From contig NZ_KV917374.1 of the NCBI RefSeq assembly GCF_002019645.1, positions 2,182,696-2,246,695 of the forward strand: 64,000 nucleotides of DNA. The letters run 5' to 3'. Shown piece by piece: positions 8,949-19,176 of this stretch. The stretch comes from Litchfieldia alkalitelluris (GTDB taxonomy: Bacteria > Bacillota > Bacilli > Bacillales > Bacillaceae_L). Under the pieces are notes generated by a model that saw nothing but the letters and a program-made list of their open reading frames with translations, was not told the origin of the DNA and made no database searches. A program made the position numbers and the translations under genes. Position 1 is the stretch's first letter; each line of letters opens with the position of its first letter.

Positions 8949-9554
8949 GTGACATCAACTAAGCTTTATATAGAAATTGTCAAAAAGCTTCAAGCAATCA
9001 TCGTAGAAGATGGATTAATTGCTGGTGATAAAATACCATCTGAAAGGGAACTTTCTGATCGGTTAAAAGTAGGTCGTTCCTCGGTTAGAGAAGCACTAAG
9101 GTCACTAGAGTTACTTGGGTTAATAGAAACAAGACGTGGTGAAGGAACCTATATTAAGAATTTTGGTGAAAACCAACTAGTCCAAATATTAGGCGCTTTT
9201 ATTCTCCAAGGAACAAAGAAAAAGAGTGATTTGGTTGAAACGAAGTATGTTATTGAATGTGAGTGTATCAAGTTAGCGCTTGATAGAATATCAACGTCTA
9301 AACTGAATGAGCTAGATGAGAGACTAATAAATAATCAGCTTTCATTTGATGACCTTATCAAGTCGATTATAGAAGGAACAGACAATTTTCTACTTTATAG
9401 AATATGGCAGGTCCTAAATGAATACTATCAAACATCAAGGAATGAACAGGGACAAGAAGAACATATTCTAAGAGAACTTATGGATGGTTTAAAAGAAAGA
9501 AATCTAGAAAAAGTGATAAAAGCTTACAATCATTTGGTAGTACCAAATCTTTAA
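8949..9554 (+). CDS. FadR-subfamily GntR transcriptional regulator
   Basis: The protein has 201 residues. The N-terminal winged helix-turn-helix (about 5-70) shows the GntR hallmark 'IPSERELSDRLKVGRSSVREALRSLELLGLI' style of sequence, then 'RRGEGTYI'. The C-terminal part is all-helical like an FCD ligand-binding domain but short, and only some of the usual metal-binding histidines are evident. It starts with GTG. Its ribosome binding site overlaps the end of the malic enzyme gene, so the two are co-transcribed. The likely target is the palindrome at 7512. The effector is unknown, and a carboxylate or acyl-CoA would fit the neighbours. Confidence 0.85.
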   Translation: MTSTKLYIEIVKKLQAIIVEDGLIAGDKIPSERELSDRLKVGRSSVREALRSLELLGLIETRRGEGTYIKNFGENQLVQILGAFILQGTKKKSDLVETKYVIECECIKLALDRISTSKLNELDERLINNQLSFDDLIKSIIEGTDNFLLYRIWQVLNEYYQTSRNEQGQEEHILRELMDGLKERNLEKVIKAYNHLVVPNL

Positions 9555-9610
9555 ACAAATGTTGTTCATATAAATCAATATATGATGTAAAAAAGTGAGG
9601 AGGTTTTTGC

Positions 9611-10471
9611 TTGTTAAAGGATCTTTTTGTGAAAAAGAAAAAATATGCAGCAATTCCGTCAGAGCATGCCAAACAAGATGTTCCAGAAGGAATCATGACA
9701 AAATGTACTAATTGCAAAAAAATAATGTATACGAAGGAATTCAATAAAAGTTTAAAGGTCTGTATGAATTGTGATCATCACCTTCCAATGACTGCATATG
9801 AGAGAATAACAAGCCTAATAGATGAAGGGACCTTTATTGAATATGATAAGGATATGGTTTCTGAAAATCCTCTAGACTTTCCTGACTATTTAAGTAAGTT
9901 AGAAAAAGACCGTCAAAAAACAAAAATTAATGAAGCAGTTGTAACAGGTGAAGGTGAGATTACAGGATATAAAGTGGTTATAGCTGTGATGGATTCAACC
10001 TTTAGAATGGGGAGCATGGGCTCTGTAGTTGGAGAGAAAATCACACGTGCTATTGAAAAGGCAAAAGAGCTTAAAGTACCTTTTATCATTTTTACAGCGA
10101 GTGGTGGGGCCAGAATGCAAGAGGGTGTATTAAGTCTTATGCAAATGGCTAAAACTAGCTCTGCCTTAAAGCTTTTTAGTGATGAAGCTGGACTTATCAT
10201 AACTGTTATGACACATCCTACAACTGGTGGGGTTTCAGCAAGTTTTGCGTCACTTGGTGATTATAACTTTGCTGAACCTCGTGCACTTATCGGTTTTGCA
10301 GGAAGAAGAATTATTGAACAAACGATTCGTGAGGAATTACCTGAGGACTTCCAAACATCCGAATTTTTATTAAAACATGGGCAGCTTGATGCAGTAATTC
10401 ATCGCCATGAGATGAAAGAAACACTCAGTAATATACTAGATTTACACCAAGTAAGGGGTGAATTTCGTTGA
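9611..10471 (+). CDS. accD: Acetyl-CoA carboxylase carboxyltransferase subunit beta
   Basis: This is the beta half of the carboxyltransferase that moves CO2 from biotin to acetyl-CoA, giving malonyl-CoA for fatty acid synthesis. It has 286 residues. The N-terminal zinc finger has C32, C35, C51 and C54, followed by a crotonase-like carboxyltransferase fold with 'SGGARMQEG' and '[13 protein letters not shown]'. The start is TTG at 9611, with a strong GAGGAGG site 8 bases upstream. The last four bases overlap the start of accA. Confidence 0.96.
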   Translation: MLKDLFVKKKKYAAIPSEHAKQDVPEGIMTKCTNCKKIMYTKEFNKSLKVCMNCDHHLPMTAYERITSLIDEGTFIEYDKDMVSENPLDFPDYLSKLEKDRQKTKINEAVVTGEGEITGYKVVIAVMDSTFRMGSMGSVVGEKITRAIEKAKELKVPFIIFTASGGARMQEGVLSLMQMAKTSSALKLFSDEAGLIITVMTHPTTGGVSASFASLGDYNFAEPRALIGFAGRRIIEQTIREELPEDFQTSEFLLKHGQLDAVIHRHEMKETLSNILDLHQVRGEFR

Positions 10472-11445
10472 TAGGAGAACTAGAATTCGAGAAACCAGTT
10501 ACTGAGTTAAGGAAAAAAATACTTGAACTTAGAGAATATACAAAATCAACGGATGTCGATTTATCGGTTGAAATTGAAAAACTTGAAACTAGATTAGAAA
10601 AACTTGAAAAAGAAATCTATCACAATATGCAGCCATGGGATCGTGTGCAGATTGCAAGACACCCCGAGCGACCAACGACATTGGATTATATTGAACAACT
10701 GTTTTCTCAGTTCATGGAATTTCATGGGGACCGATATTTTGGTGATGATGAAGCAATCGTTGGTGGAATTGCAAGATACCATGGAATATCGGTAACAGTT
10801 ATTGGTCATCAACGTGGAAAAGATACAAAAGAAAATATTCGCCGTAATTTTGGTATGCCACATCCGGAAGGATACCGAAAAGCATTAAGATTAATGAAAC
10901 AGGCTGAAAAATTTAGTCGACCAATTATTTGTTTCATTGATACAAAGGGAGCCTACCCAGGAAAAGCAGCTGAAGAACGTGGACAAAGTGAAGCTATTGC
11001 TAAAAATCTTTTTGAGATGGCAGGATTAACAGTTCCAGTAATTTGTGTTGTTATCGGTGAAGGTGGAAGCGGGGGTGCACTAGCGCTTGGAGTAGGGAAT
11101 TATATACACATGCTCGAAAACTCTACTTACTCAGTTATTTCTCCTGAGGGTGCTGCATCCATTTTGTGGAAAGATGCAAGCTTAGCGAGAAAGGCAGCTG
11201 AGTCAATGAAAATCACAGCGCCAGATCTAAAAAAATTAGGTGTTATTGATGAAATCATCCCAGAGGTAAAGGGAGGAGCACATCGTAATATTTCTGAGCA
11301 AGCGGCTGCTATGGACATCGTACTAAAGGAGTCACTAGAAAGTTTAATGAAATTAGATAAAAAAACTCTTGTGTCCCATCGTTATGAAAAATTCAAAAAA
11401 ATTGGACAATATCAGAAAGTTGACGATTTTATTGGAATTCAGTGA
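10468..11445 (+). CDS. accA: Acetyl-CoA carboxylase carboxyltransferase subunit alpha
   Basis: This is the alpha partner of AccD. It has 325 residues with a helical N-terminus (residues 15-55), then the carboxyltransferase fold with 'GRQSE'-like '[12 protein letters not shown]' and the oxyanion-hole pattern '[15 protein letters not shown]'. The start is TTG at 10468 and overlaps the accD stop as TTGA, so translation is coupled and subunits are made in equal amounts. A 785-base repeat-rich gap follows before pfkA. B. subtilis has pfkA close behind accA. Confidence 0.96.
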   Translation: MIGELEFEKPVTELRKKILELREYTKSTDVDLSVEIEKLETRLEKLEKEIYHNMQPWDRVQIARHPERPTTLDYIEQLFSQFMEFHGDRYFGDDEAIVGGIARYHGISVTVIGHQRGKDTKENIRRNFGMPHPEGYRKALRLMKQAEKFSRPIICFIDTKGAYPGKAAEERGQSEAIAKNLFEMAGLTVPVICVVIGEGGSGGALALGVGNYIHMLENSTYSVISPEGAASILWKDASLARKAAESMKITAPDLKKLGVIDEIIPEVKGGAHRNISEQAAAMDIVLKESLESLMKLDKKTLVSHRYEKFKKIGQYQKVDDFIGIQ

Positions 11446-12096
11446 AGATAACGTGTATCCTTATAAGGGTGCACGTTTTTCATGTGAAAGACGAATTTTT
11501 ACTGTTTTTATTTGGCTGAATTCTAAGACTTAGATTTATATGTTAAATGATCTTTTCTTCTAGGATTTGAACTTCTTTGTCAATTTATTGCTATTTTCAA
11601 CTCTAGAGCTGTGTGAATTGAAATATATTTTTAAGAAAAGAGCCTTACTTTGGCTAATTTCTAGAATTTGATTTGTTAATGGTCATGAAAATAACTATGA
11701 ATTAAGTGGAGAGGCATCTTTTCTTCTAGGATTTGAACTTCTTTGTCAATTTATTGCTATTTTCAGCTCTAGAGCTGTGTGAATTGGAATATATTTTTCA
11801 GAAAAGAGCCTTACTTTGGCTAATTTCTAGAATTTGATTTGTTAATGGTCATGAAAATAACTATGAATTAAGTGGAGAGGCATCTTTTCTTTTAGGATTT
11901 GAACTTCTTTGTCAATTTATTGCTATTTTCAGCTCTAGAGCTGTGTGAATTGGAATATATTTTTCAGAAAAGAGCATACATGGCTAATATCTAAGACTTG
12001 GATTTTAAATGTTTATGAAAACAACTATGAATTAAGTGAAATGGCATCTTTTCTTCCGAAAAGAGCCCTACATAAGAATATTTCACATCTTCTCTA
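11446..12096. repeat. Tandem array of about 166-bp repeats between accA and pfkA
   Basis: The motif 'ATCTTTTCTTCTAGGATTTG' begins units at 11550, 11716 and 11882, giving a period of exactly 166 bases. A shortened fourth unit begins at 12046. A partial unit end ('TTCTAAGACTTAGATTT') precedes the first at about 11520, and a divergent full cycle lies between 11882 and 12046. Units 2 and 3 are almost identical and each holds the 14-base palindrome CAGCTCTAGAGCTG (11764-11777 and 11930-11943). No coding frame is conserved through the units, so it is noncoding. Whether it is transcribed is unknown. Confidence 0.9.
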
Positions 12097-12125
12097 TTGT
12101 TTTCAAAAAATCTTCGTGGTATGTT
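12097..12125 (+). promoter_or_regulatory. Possible SigA promoter of pfkA-pyk
   Basis: TTGTTT and TATGTT are separated by 17 bases, downstream of the repeat array and about 105 bases before pfkA. It is the best candidate in the gap. Confidence 0.4.
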
Positions 12126-12222
12126 AAAAACATTGTAGAGCAATGGCTAGAAGGGCAAAATAAAAGTAGTTATTAAAAAAGGGATGTATGTTACTTCTGC
12201 ATATTGTAACTATATATAATGA

Positions 12223-13191
<969 letters not shown>

Positions 13192-13337
13192 TATATGGTA
13201 TCGGTTTCACGTCAGATATCTCAAAAGGGATTAATATTTTCCTGAATGTGAAAAATAAAAGGAAGTGTATCTTTCCTTTTGGGATGACTTAATTATAAAA
13301 TTTAATAGGTGTAGTTAGTAATAGGAGGATAATTAGA

Positions 13338-15098
13338 ATGCGTAAAACAAAAATCGTTTGTACTATAGGACCTGCAAGTGAAAGTGTAGAAAAGTTAACT
13401 GATCTAATTGAAGCAGGAATGAATGTTGCTCGATTAAATTTCTCTCATGGAGATTTTGAAGAACATGGTGCAAGAATTAAGAATATCCGTGAAGCTTCTA
13501 AGGCAACTGGAAAAACTGTTGCAATATTACTTGATACAAAAGGACCTGAAATCCGTACAAACACAATGGAAAATGGTGCGATTGAATTACAAGAAGGTTC
13601 AAATGTGATCGTTTCAATGGAAGAAGTAATTGGAACTCCTGAGAAATTCTCAATTACATATTCAGGTTTAATGGATGATGTAACAACTGGATCTAAGATC
13701 CTTCTTGACGACGGATTAATTGGATTAGAAGTTATTACTGTAGATAAAGGGAAAAATGAAATTTTAACAAAAATCCTTAATAGTGGAACACTTAAAAATA
13801 AAAAAGGTGTTAACGTTCCGGGAGTAAAAGTAAATCTTCCTGGTATTACTGAAAAGGATGCTAAAGACATTGTTTTTGGTATTGAACAAGGTGTTGACTT
13901 TATTGCAGCTTCATTTGTTCGTCGTGCAGCTGATGTATTAGAAATTCGTGAATTATTGGAAGAGCATAATGCGGCAGAGATTCAAATTATCCCTAAGATT
14001 GAAAATCAAGAGGGTGTAGATAATATCGCTGAAATCCTAGAAGTTTCTGATGGGTTGATGGTTGCTCGCGGTGATTTAGGAGTAGAGATTCCTGCTGAAG
14101 AAGTACCACTTGTTCAAAAAGAGTTAATTAAACAATGTAATGCTGCTGGTAAACCAGTTATTACAGCTACACAAATGCTTGATTCTATGCAACGTAACCC
14201 ACGTCCAACACGTGCGGAAGCAAGTGATGTTGCAAACGCAATTTTTGATGGTACAGATGCAATTATGTTATCTGGTGAAACAGCTGCGGGTAATTACCCT
14301 GTAGAAGCTGTAACAACAATGCACAATATTGCATCAAGAGCAGAACAAGCACTAGTTTATCGCGAGATTTTGTCAAAGAGAAGCAAGCAATCAGGAACAA
14401 CTATTACTGATGCTATTGGTCAATCTGTGGCGCATACAGCTCTAAATCTAAACGTAGCTGCAATTCTAGCTTCAACAGCTAGTGGATACACTGCGAAAAT
14501 GATTTCTAAGTATCGTCCAAAGGCACCAATTGTTGCTGTAACAGCAAATGAGTCAACTGCAAGAAAGCTTTCTCTAGTATGGGGTGTTTACTCAAGAGTT
14601 GGCAAAATGTGTAAATCTACTGACGAGATGCTTGATGTTGCAGTTGAGCAAGGATTAAGCTCAGGTATTATCAAACACGGAGATTTAGTTGTTATTACTG
14701 CAGGAGTTCCTGCTGGTGAGACAGGAACAACGAATCTAATTAAAGTACATGTTGTTGGAGATGTAATTGTTAAAGGTCAAGGAATCGGTCAAAAATCTGC
14801 TTATGGTAAAGTAGTTGTTGCCGATACATCTGATTCGGCTAATACAAAAATGGTTGATGGTGCAGTTTTAGTTACAAAAGGAACTGACCGCGACATGATT
14901 GGTGCTATGGAAAAAGCTGTTGCTCTAATCACTGAAGAAGGCGGACTAACAAGTCATGCAGCAGTTGTGGGATTAAGCCTTGGAATTCCAGTTATTGTTG
15001 GAGTTGAGAACGCAACATCTTTACTGAAGGATGGACAAGATATTACAGTGGACTCTTCAAGAGGAATTGTATATCAAGGACATGCAAGCGTACTTTAA
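13338..15098 (+). CDS. pyk: Pyruvate kinase
   Basis: The enzyme makes ATP and pyruvate from phosphoenolpyruvate. It has 586 residues, the long Bacillus form: the kinase barrel (1-470) has '[10 protein letters not shown]', 'ARLNFSHG' and the active-site pattern '[11 protein letters not shown]', and the extra C-terminal PEP-utiliser domain has '[21 protein letters not shown]' sequence where the histidine sits (not phosphorylated in known relatives). An AGGAGG site precedes the ATG. The gene ends in a strong terminator. Confidence 0.97.
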   Translation: MRKTKIVCTIGPASESVEKLTDLIEAGMNVARLNFSHGDFEEHGARIKNIREASKATGKTVAILLDTKGPEIRTNTMENGAIELQEGSNVIVSMEEVIGTPEKFSITYSGLMDDVTTGSKILLDDGLIGLEVITVDKGKNEILTKILNSGTLKNKKGVNVPGVKVNLPGITEKDAKDIVFGIEQGVDFIAASFVRRAADVLEIRELLEEHNAAEIQIIPKIENQEGVDNIAEILEVSDGLMVARGDLGVEIPAEEVPLVQKELIKQCNAAGKPVITATQMLDSMQRNPRPTRAEASDVANAIFDGTDAIMLSGETAAGNYPVEAVTTMHNIASRAEQALVYREILSKRSKQSGTTITDAIGQSVAHTALNLNVAAILASTASGYTAKMISKYRPKAPIVAVTANESTARKLSLVWGVYSRVGKMCKSTDEMLDVAVEQGLSSGIIKHGDLVVITAGVPAGETGTTNLIKVHVVGDVIVKGQGIGQKSAYGKVVVADTSDSANTKMVDGAVLVTKGTDRDMIGAMEKAVALITEEGGLTSHAAVVGLSLGIPVIVGVENATSLLKDGQDITVDSSRGIVYQGHASVL

Positions 15099-15148
15099 TC
15101 TTAAGGTATGTTTGTGGGGCAAGCTTCATATGATTTATTGACCCAATC

Positions 15149-15180
15149 AAAAGAGAAGGAATTACTCCTTCTCTTTTGTT
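15149..15180 (+). terminator. Terminator after pyk
   Basis: Perfect 12-base arms (AAAAGAGAAGGA / TCCTTCTCTTTT) with a 5-base loop, ending in T residues. Confidence 0.85.
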
Positions 15181-15321
15181 TATATTTATAAAGTTTATAG
15201 TTTAACCTAGTTTTGGTGTCTCGCTCTAGACGCCAAGTCACATGAAAACTTCCTAGTCAGGGACCCAAAGTTTTTTAGGGATGACCCGGGTCTAACGCTT
15301 TACTTATAAGGAGGATCATAA

Positions 15322-15708
15322 ATGAGAGTATTAATGGCACTAATCATTATTGTACCAGCCCTAGAAATAGGCTTACTTGTTTTGTCAGGCAATACAATTG
15401 GCCCGTGGCCAACAGTATTGCTGATTATTTTAACGGGAGTTTTAGGTGCTTGGCTAGCAAAAAAACAAGGACTAGAAACAATAAGAAGAGTCCAAGATCA
15501 GATGAGATACGGCCAAATGCCAAGTGATGCAATTATTGATGGACTATGTATTTTAGTAGGTGGAGTAGTTTTATTAACGCCAGGTTTTATAACAGATCTA
15601 ATAGGATTTTTGCTTCTTTTTCCTGCAACACGGAAAGGTATAAAACCTTGGATAGGTAAATGGATTCAACGATTTATTAAAAGAGGAAATTTTACAATTA
15701 TCAGGTGA
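15322..15708 (+). CDS. fxsA: FxsA family membrane protein
   Basis: The protein has 128 residues with three to four hydrophobic segments, the FxsA-family N-terminus 'MRVLMALIIIVPALEIGLLVL', and 'LTGVLGAWLAKKQGLETIRRVQDQM'. E. coli FxsA suppresses phage F exclusion of T7 when overproduced; its role in bacilli is unknown. Position between pyk and ytvI is as in B. subtilis (ytzA/fxsA). AAGGAGG precedes the ATG. Confidence 0.92.
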   Translation: MRVLMALIIIVPALEIGLLVLSGNTIGPWPTVLLIILTGVLGAWLAKKQGLETIRRVQDQMRYGQMPSDAIIDGLCILVGGVVLLTPGFITDLIGFLLLFPATRKGIKPWIGKWIQRFIKRGNFTIIR

Positions 15709-15713
15709 AAAAT

Positions 15714-15774
15714 AGAGGATGTTTAAACATCGTTCACATGTAAAAGAAATGTGTGAACTGTTTAGACATCCTCT
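15714..15774. terminator. Bidirectional terminator between fxsA and ytvI
   Basis: A long hairpin with arms AGAGGATGTTTAAACA / TGTTTAGACATCCTCT and an inner stem GTTCACAT / ATGTGTGAAC lies between convergent genes. It has a T-rich flank for the fxsA direction. Confidence 0.75.
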
Positions 15775-15777
15775 TTA

Positions 15778-16899
15778 TTATAAGCTTTTTTTGTGTCCAC
15801 TAATATAAGCCCATAAATCCCTAAAAACCCCAGCTGAATTTAATGTGTTTAAAATAACAAGAACAACTGGTCCAACAAGGAGGCCTAAAAAGCCAATTAG
15901 TTTATAACCAACAAAAAGTGAAACGAGTGTCGCCAATGGATCTAAGCCAATATTTGAAGACAGAATTTTGGGTTCCATTAACTGTCTTTGGACAAGGACT
16001 ATTACATAAAGAATTCCCAAGCCTATAGCAAATCCAATATTCCCACTAACCGCAGCATAAATAATCCACGGCACAAATACCAACCCTGTCCCTAAATAAG
16101 GTAGAAGATCAACAAGACCAATTAGAAGAGCAATTGTAATTGCGTAATCAACCCTCAAAATCAATAACCCTATTAACACGATCACTGAGGTTATTGAGAT
16201 TAGTGTAAATTGGGCTTTTACAAAACCAAAAAGTGCTTTTTGAAGGTCAGTCACCACGGTTTTACTACTATTTCTTGCTTTTGTTGGAAGAATCTTTCTT
16301 CCAAAATGCATGATACGTTCTAAATCTTTGCTAATAAAGAAAGTAGCTAATAAGGAGAAAATAATAACTGTAGCAGCACTCGGGAGCCACCCTAAAAAAT
16401 CAGGTATTTTTAATAAAAAGGTTTGGATAAATTGACCAACTGTAGTTGCTACTGTTTTTCCTACATTCTCAATATTGGTGATGATCGATTGCTGCTGTCC
16501 AGATTCAAGGTTATTAAATAGCGTCGTTAGTTGATTGTACAAAGGTATAAGTTGTCCTACCACAAACTGTTCAATATGTACAACGAGATCTTCAAAGTGG
16601 TATGGGACCACGTTGGCTAAGTAATTAGCACCTGAAATGATTTCAGCAACTAACAACGTTAACACACCGGCAATTGATCCAAAGACAATCACAAGTGCCG
16701 CAAAAATAGCTAAAGAACGCGGTATCCTCCCTTTTTTTTGAAAAAACAAAACCAGGGGATGCATAAAATAAGAAATGGAGAATGCGATGATGAACGGATA
16801 AATTACTTGAGTCACATAAAACCCTACAATTAAACCGACAATAATTGATATAATCACAATTAAAAAGCGGAACGTACTATAAAGATGGTCAAGTTTCAA
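15778..16899 (-). CDS. ytvI: AI-2E family transporter-like sporulation protein YtvI
   Basis: This polytopic membrane protein of 373 residues has about eight hydrophobic segments in the AI-2E transporter pattern: two pairs at the N-terminus, a soluble loop (about 95-140), and a C-terminal bundle with 'GLVDLLPYLGTGLVFVPW' and 'IGFLGLLVGPVVLVIL'. In B. subtilis YtvI is SigE-controlled and annotated as a sporulation membrane protein. The start is TTG at 16899, with GGAGGTG 6 bases upstream. It is divergent from ytwI. Confidence 0.92.
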   Translation of the reverse strand: MKLDHLYSTFRFLIVIISIIVGLIVGFYVTQVIYPFIIAFSISYFMHPLVLFFQKKGRIPRSLAIFAALVIVFGSIAGVLTLLVAEIISGANYLANVVPYHFEDLVVHIEQFVVGQLIPLYNQLTTLFNNLESGQQQSIITNIENVGKTVATTVGQFIQTFLLKIPDFLGWLPSAATVIIFSLLATFFISKDLERIMHFGRKILPTKARNSSKTVVTDLQKALFGFVKAQFTLISITSVIVLIGLLILRVDYAITIALLIGLVDLLPYLGTGLVFVPWIIYAAVSGNIGFAIGLGILYVIVLVQRQLMEPKILSSNIGLDPLATLVSLFVGYKLIGFLGLLVGPVVLVILNTLNSAGVFRDLWAYISGHKKSL

Positions 16900-17056
16900 A
16901 GCTTCACCTCCTGTGTTGATATATACCCATATATTACATGTTAGTGAGAATATTGGAAAGTATTACATATTTGATTGTTTAGGTAGAAATCTTGGCTAAA
17001 TAAATTAAAGTATGTTACGATATTTGAGTGGATGTGTAAGGAAGGATGAGACTAGA

Positions 17057-17518
17057 TTGTTTAATCAATCATCTTTGTTTTTACTTATATTATTAACAAT
17101 TGGTTTTTTTGGTAAGAATCAATCATTAATGATAGCTGTTGGTGTTTTACTGATCGTAAAAGCTACAGGCTTGGATTCACGTGTTTTTCCGTATATTCAG
17201 AGCAAGGGAATTCATTGGGGTGTAACAGTGATCACTATTGCTGTTTTAGTTCCAATTGCAACAGGTGAAATTGGTTTTAAACAGCTTGGCGAAGCAATGA
17301 AGTCAGCATATGCTTGGATAGCATTAGCGTCTGGTATTATTGTAGCACTTCTTGCAAAAGGTGGTGTAGATCTCTTAGCTGATGATCCACATATTACAAC
17401 TGCTCTTGTATTTGGGACGATTATAGCTGTTGCTTTATTTAAAGGAGTGGCAGTAGGACCGTTGATTGGAGCAGGGATTGCCTATGTAATCATGAGGTTA
17501 GCTAACTATTTCTCTTGA
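17057..17518 (+). CDS. ytwI: DUF441 family membrane protein YtwI
   Basis: This protein of 153 residues is almost entirely hydrophobic, with about five membrane segments and the conserved run 'GVTVITIAVLVPIATGEIGF'. The last part 'HITTALVFGTIIAVALFKGVAVGPLIGAGIAY' is typical of DUF441. The TTG at 17057 is preferred: AGGAAGGATG lies 8 bases before it and the length matches the family. An in-frame ATG at 17012 has no ribosome binding site. Function is unknown. Confidence 0.88.
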   Translation: MFNQSSLFLLILLTIGFFGKNQSLMIAVGVLLIVKATGLDSRVFPYIQSKGIHWGVTVITIAVLVPIATGEIGFKQLGEAMKSAYAWIALASGIIVALLAKGGVDLLADDPHITTALVFGTIIAVALFKGVAVGPLIGAGIAYVIMRLANYFS

Positions 17519-17615
17519 GATAGCTTATTATAAGGCACTTGTAGGAGATATTTCTTTGTGAAAAATGAACCTAAGTAAAAGATGCCAACATACTTCATAT
17601 TAAAACTGTTTCTAA

Positions 17616-17641
17616 GAACTTTTTTCACACAAAAAAAGTTC
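17616..17641. terminator. Hairpin after ytwI
   Basis: GAACTTTTTT and AAAAAAAGTTC pair around a five-base loop, about 100 bases downstream of ytwI. It is AT-rich and only moderately convincing as a terminator. Confidence 0.4.
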
Positions 17642-17689
17642 AGGGAACGGTGATGAAACATGAATTCCTTTCCGTTTTCACTCTTTTGA

Positions 17690-17718
17690 TTCACAAAAGT
17701 CTGATAATTGTTTATAAT
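17690..17718 (+). promoter_or_regulatory. Possible upstream SigA promoter of citZ
   Basis: TTCACA and a perfect TATAAT are spaced by 17 bases, but lie about 220 bases before citZ. It could be a second, distal citZ promoter or serve an unseen transcript. No gene is seen between 17519 and 17941. Confidence 0.35.
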
Positions 17719-17767
17719 AGACTTTAAGATTGCATCCATTCTACATATTTTTTAGTGGCTTCAATCA

Positions 17768-17796
17768 TTGGTCTGAGTGTTATGATTTTGTATCAT
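17768..17796 (+). promoter_or_regulatory. Predicted SigA promoter of citZ
   Basis: TTGGTC and TATCAT are separated by 17 bases. A cre-like box follows about 15 bases downstream, the arrangement expected for CcpA repression of citZ. Confidence 0.5.
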
Positions 17797-17811
17797 TTTT
17801 TCGGGGTGAAA

Positions 17812-17825
17812 TGAAAGCATTTTCT
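17812..17825 (+). promoter_or_regulatory. cre-like catabolite repression site before citZ
   Basis: TGAAAGCATTTTCT differs from the consensus TGWAARCGYTWNCW at one position and is nearly the same as the cre I recall for B. subtilis citZ. It lies just downstream of the predicted promoter, so CcpA bound here would repress citrate synthase on glucose. Confidence 0.65.
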
Positions 17826-17941
17826 TTTGAGTGAATATTCAAATGATAATGTGTCGTCTATTTTTGAGCAACCGCTCAGGCTTATATATCTACCAAGTGA
17901 AAATGGGAATGGGAGAATTTTAGAAAAGGGGAGATTCTAAG

Positions 17942-19060
17942 ATGACAGTAACAAAGGGACTTGAAGGGATTATAGCAACAACTTCGTCTGTAAGCTCAAT
18001 CATTGATGATACGTTAACATATGTTGGCTATAATATTGATGAGTTAGCAGAAAATGCAAGCTTTGAAGAAGTAATTTATCTATTATGGCATCGTAAGCTA
18101 CCAAATAAGCAAGAACTTTCTGAACTTGTAACACAATTATCAGAAAATGCATCATTGCCTGAGAATGTGTTACACCATTTTAAGACATATCCGATTGAAA
18201 AAGTGCATCCTATGGCAGCATTAAGGTCGGCTGTTTCTTTACTTGGATTATATGATGATGAAGCTGATGTGATGGATGCAGAAGCAAATTATCGTAAAGC
18301 AATTCGTTTACAAGCAAAGCTTCCTACAATAGTTACAGCGTTTTCACGAGTACGCAAAGGCTTAGAACCTATTGCACCTCGTACGGACTTAAGTTTCGCT
18401 GCTAATTTCTTGTACATGTTAACAGGTGAAGAACCATCAGCAATTGCTGAAGAAGCATTTAACAAAGCGTTAGTATTACATGCTGACCATGAGCTTAATG
18501 CTTCTACTTTTACAGCACGAGTGTGTGTTGCGACATTGTCTGATGTATACTCTGGTGTAACCTCTGCAATTGGTGCTCTTAAAGGACCACTTCATGGTGG
18601 AGCAAATGAAGCCGTTATGAAGATGCTTTCTGAAATTGGTGATGTAGAAAATGTTGAGCCTTATATTCTTGATAAGTTAAATAACAAAGAAAAAATTATG
18701 GGCTTCGGACACCGTGTGTATCGTAAGGGTGATCCAAGAGCAAAGCATCTTAAGAGTATGTCTGAAAAGCTTACAACAATTACTGGTGAGCCTAAATGGT
18801 ATGAGATGTCTACAAGAATTGAAGAAATTGTTACGACAGCCAAGCCACTTCCGCCAAATGTTGATTTCTATTCTGCTTCTGTATATCACAGTCTAGGTAT
18901 TGATCATGATTTATTTACACCTATCTTTGCTGTAAGCCGTGTATCTGGCTGGTTAGCTCATATTTTAGAGCAATATGATAATAACCGCTTAATTCGTCCA
19001 CGTGCTGAATATACAGGGCCTGGAAAACAAGCATATGTACATCTAGATCAAAGAGCATAA
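17942..19060 (+). CDS. citZ: Citrate synthase
   Basis: The enzyme condenses oxaloacetate and acetyl-CoA, opening the TCA cycle. It has 372 residues, the short Gram-positive type. Catalytic histidines are in 'GPLHGGANEAV' and 'GFGHRVYRKGDPRAKHL', and the catalytic aspartate region is 'VDFYSASVYHSLGI'. AAAGGGGAG precedes the ATG. It heads a citZ-icd-mdh gene set, as in B. subtilis, with a hairpin and 116 bases before icd. Confidence 0.97.
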   Translation: MTVTKGLEGIIATTSSVSSIIDDTLTYVGYNIDELAENASFEEVIYLLWHRKLPNKQELSELVTQLSENASLPENVLHHFKTYPIEKVHPMAALRSAVSLLGLYDDEADVMDAEANYRKAIRLQAKLPTIVTAFSRVRKGLEPIAPRTDLSFAANFLYMLTGEEPSAIAEEAFNKALVLHADHELNASTFTARVCVATLSDVYSGVTSAIGALKGPLHGGANEAVMKMLSEIGDVENVEPYILDKLNNKEKIMGFGHRVYRKGDPRAKHLKSMSEKLTTITGEPKWYEMSTRIEEIVTTAKPLPPNVDFYSASVYHSLGIDHDLFTPIFAVSRVSGWLAHILEQYDNNRLIRPRAEYTGPGKQAYVHLDQRA

Positions 19061-19117
19061 AATAGATAAGAGATGAAATTTTTCTACTTTTCTTATAAAA
19101 TAGAAGGGTAGTAATAG

Positions 19118-19138
19118 AGAGGCCAAATACTGGCCTCT
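19118..19138 (+). terminator. Hairpin between citZ and icd
   Basis: Perfect 8-base arms (AGAGGCCA / TGGCCTCT) with a 5-base loop and no T tract after it. More likely an mRNA processing or stability structure, or a leaky attenuator, than a full terminator. Confidence 0.5.
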
Positions 19139-19176
19139 AATAAAGATAAAGATTTAAAATATGGGAGGAATTTTTC

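Noticed and set aside
11945-12127. A 60-codon frame in the 166-bp repeat region
   Set aside because: No ribosome binding site, not kept in the other repeat units, and no recognisable sequence.
12191-12220. TATAAT directly before pfkA as its promoter
   Set aside because: It ends 11 bases before the ATG, so the ribosome binding site would sit at or before the transcription start; the -35 match is also poor.
19118-19138. A full terminator separating citZ from icd
   Set aside because: The stem is perfect but no T tract follows, so it is listed only as a hairpin with reduced confidence.
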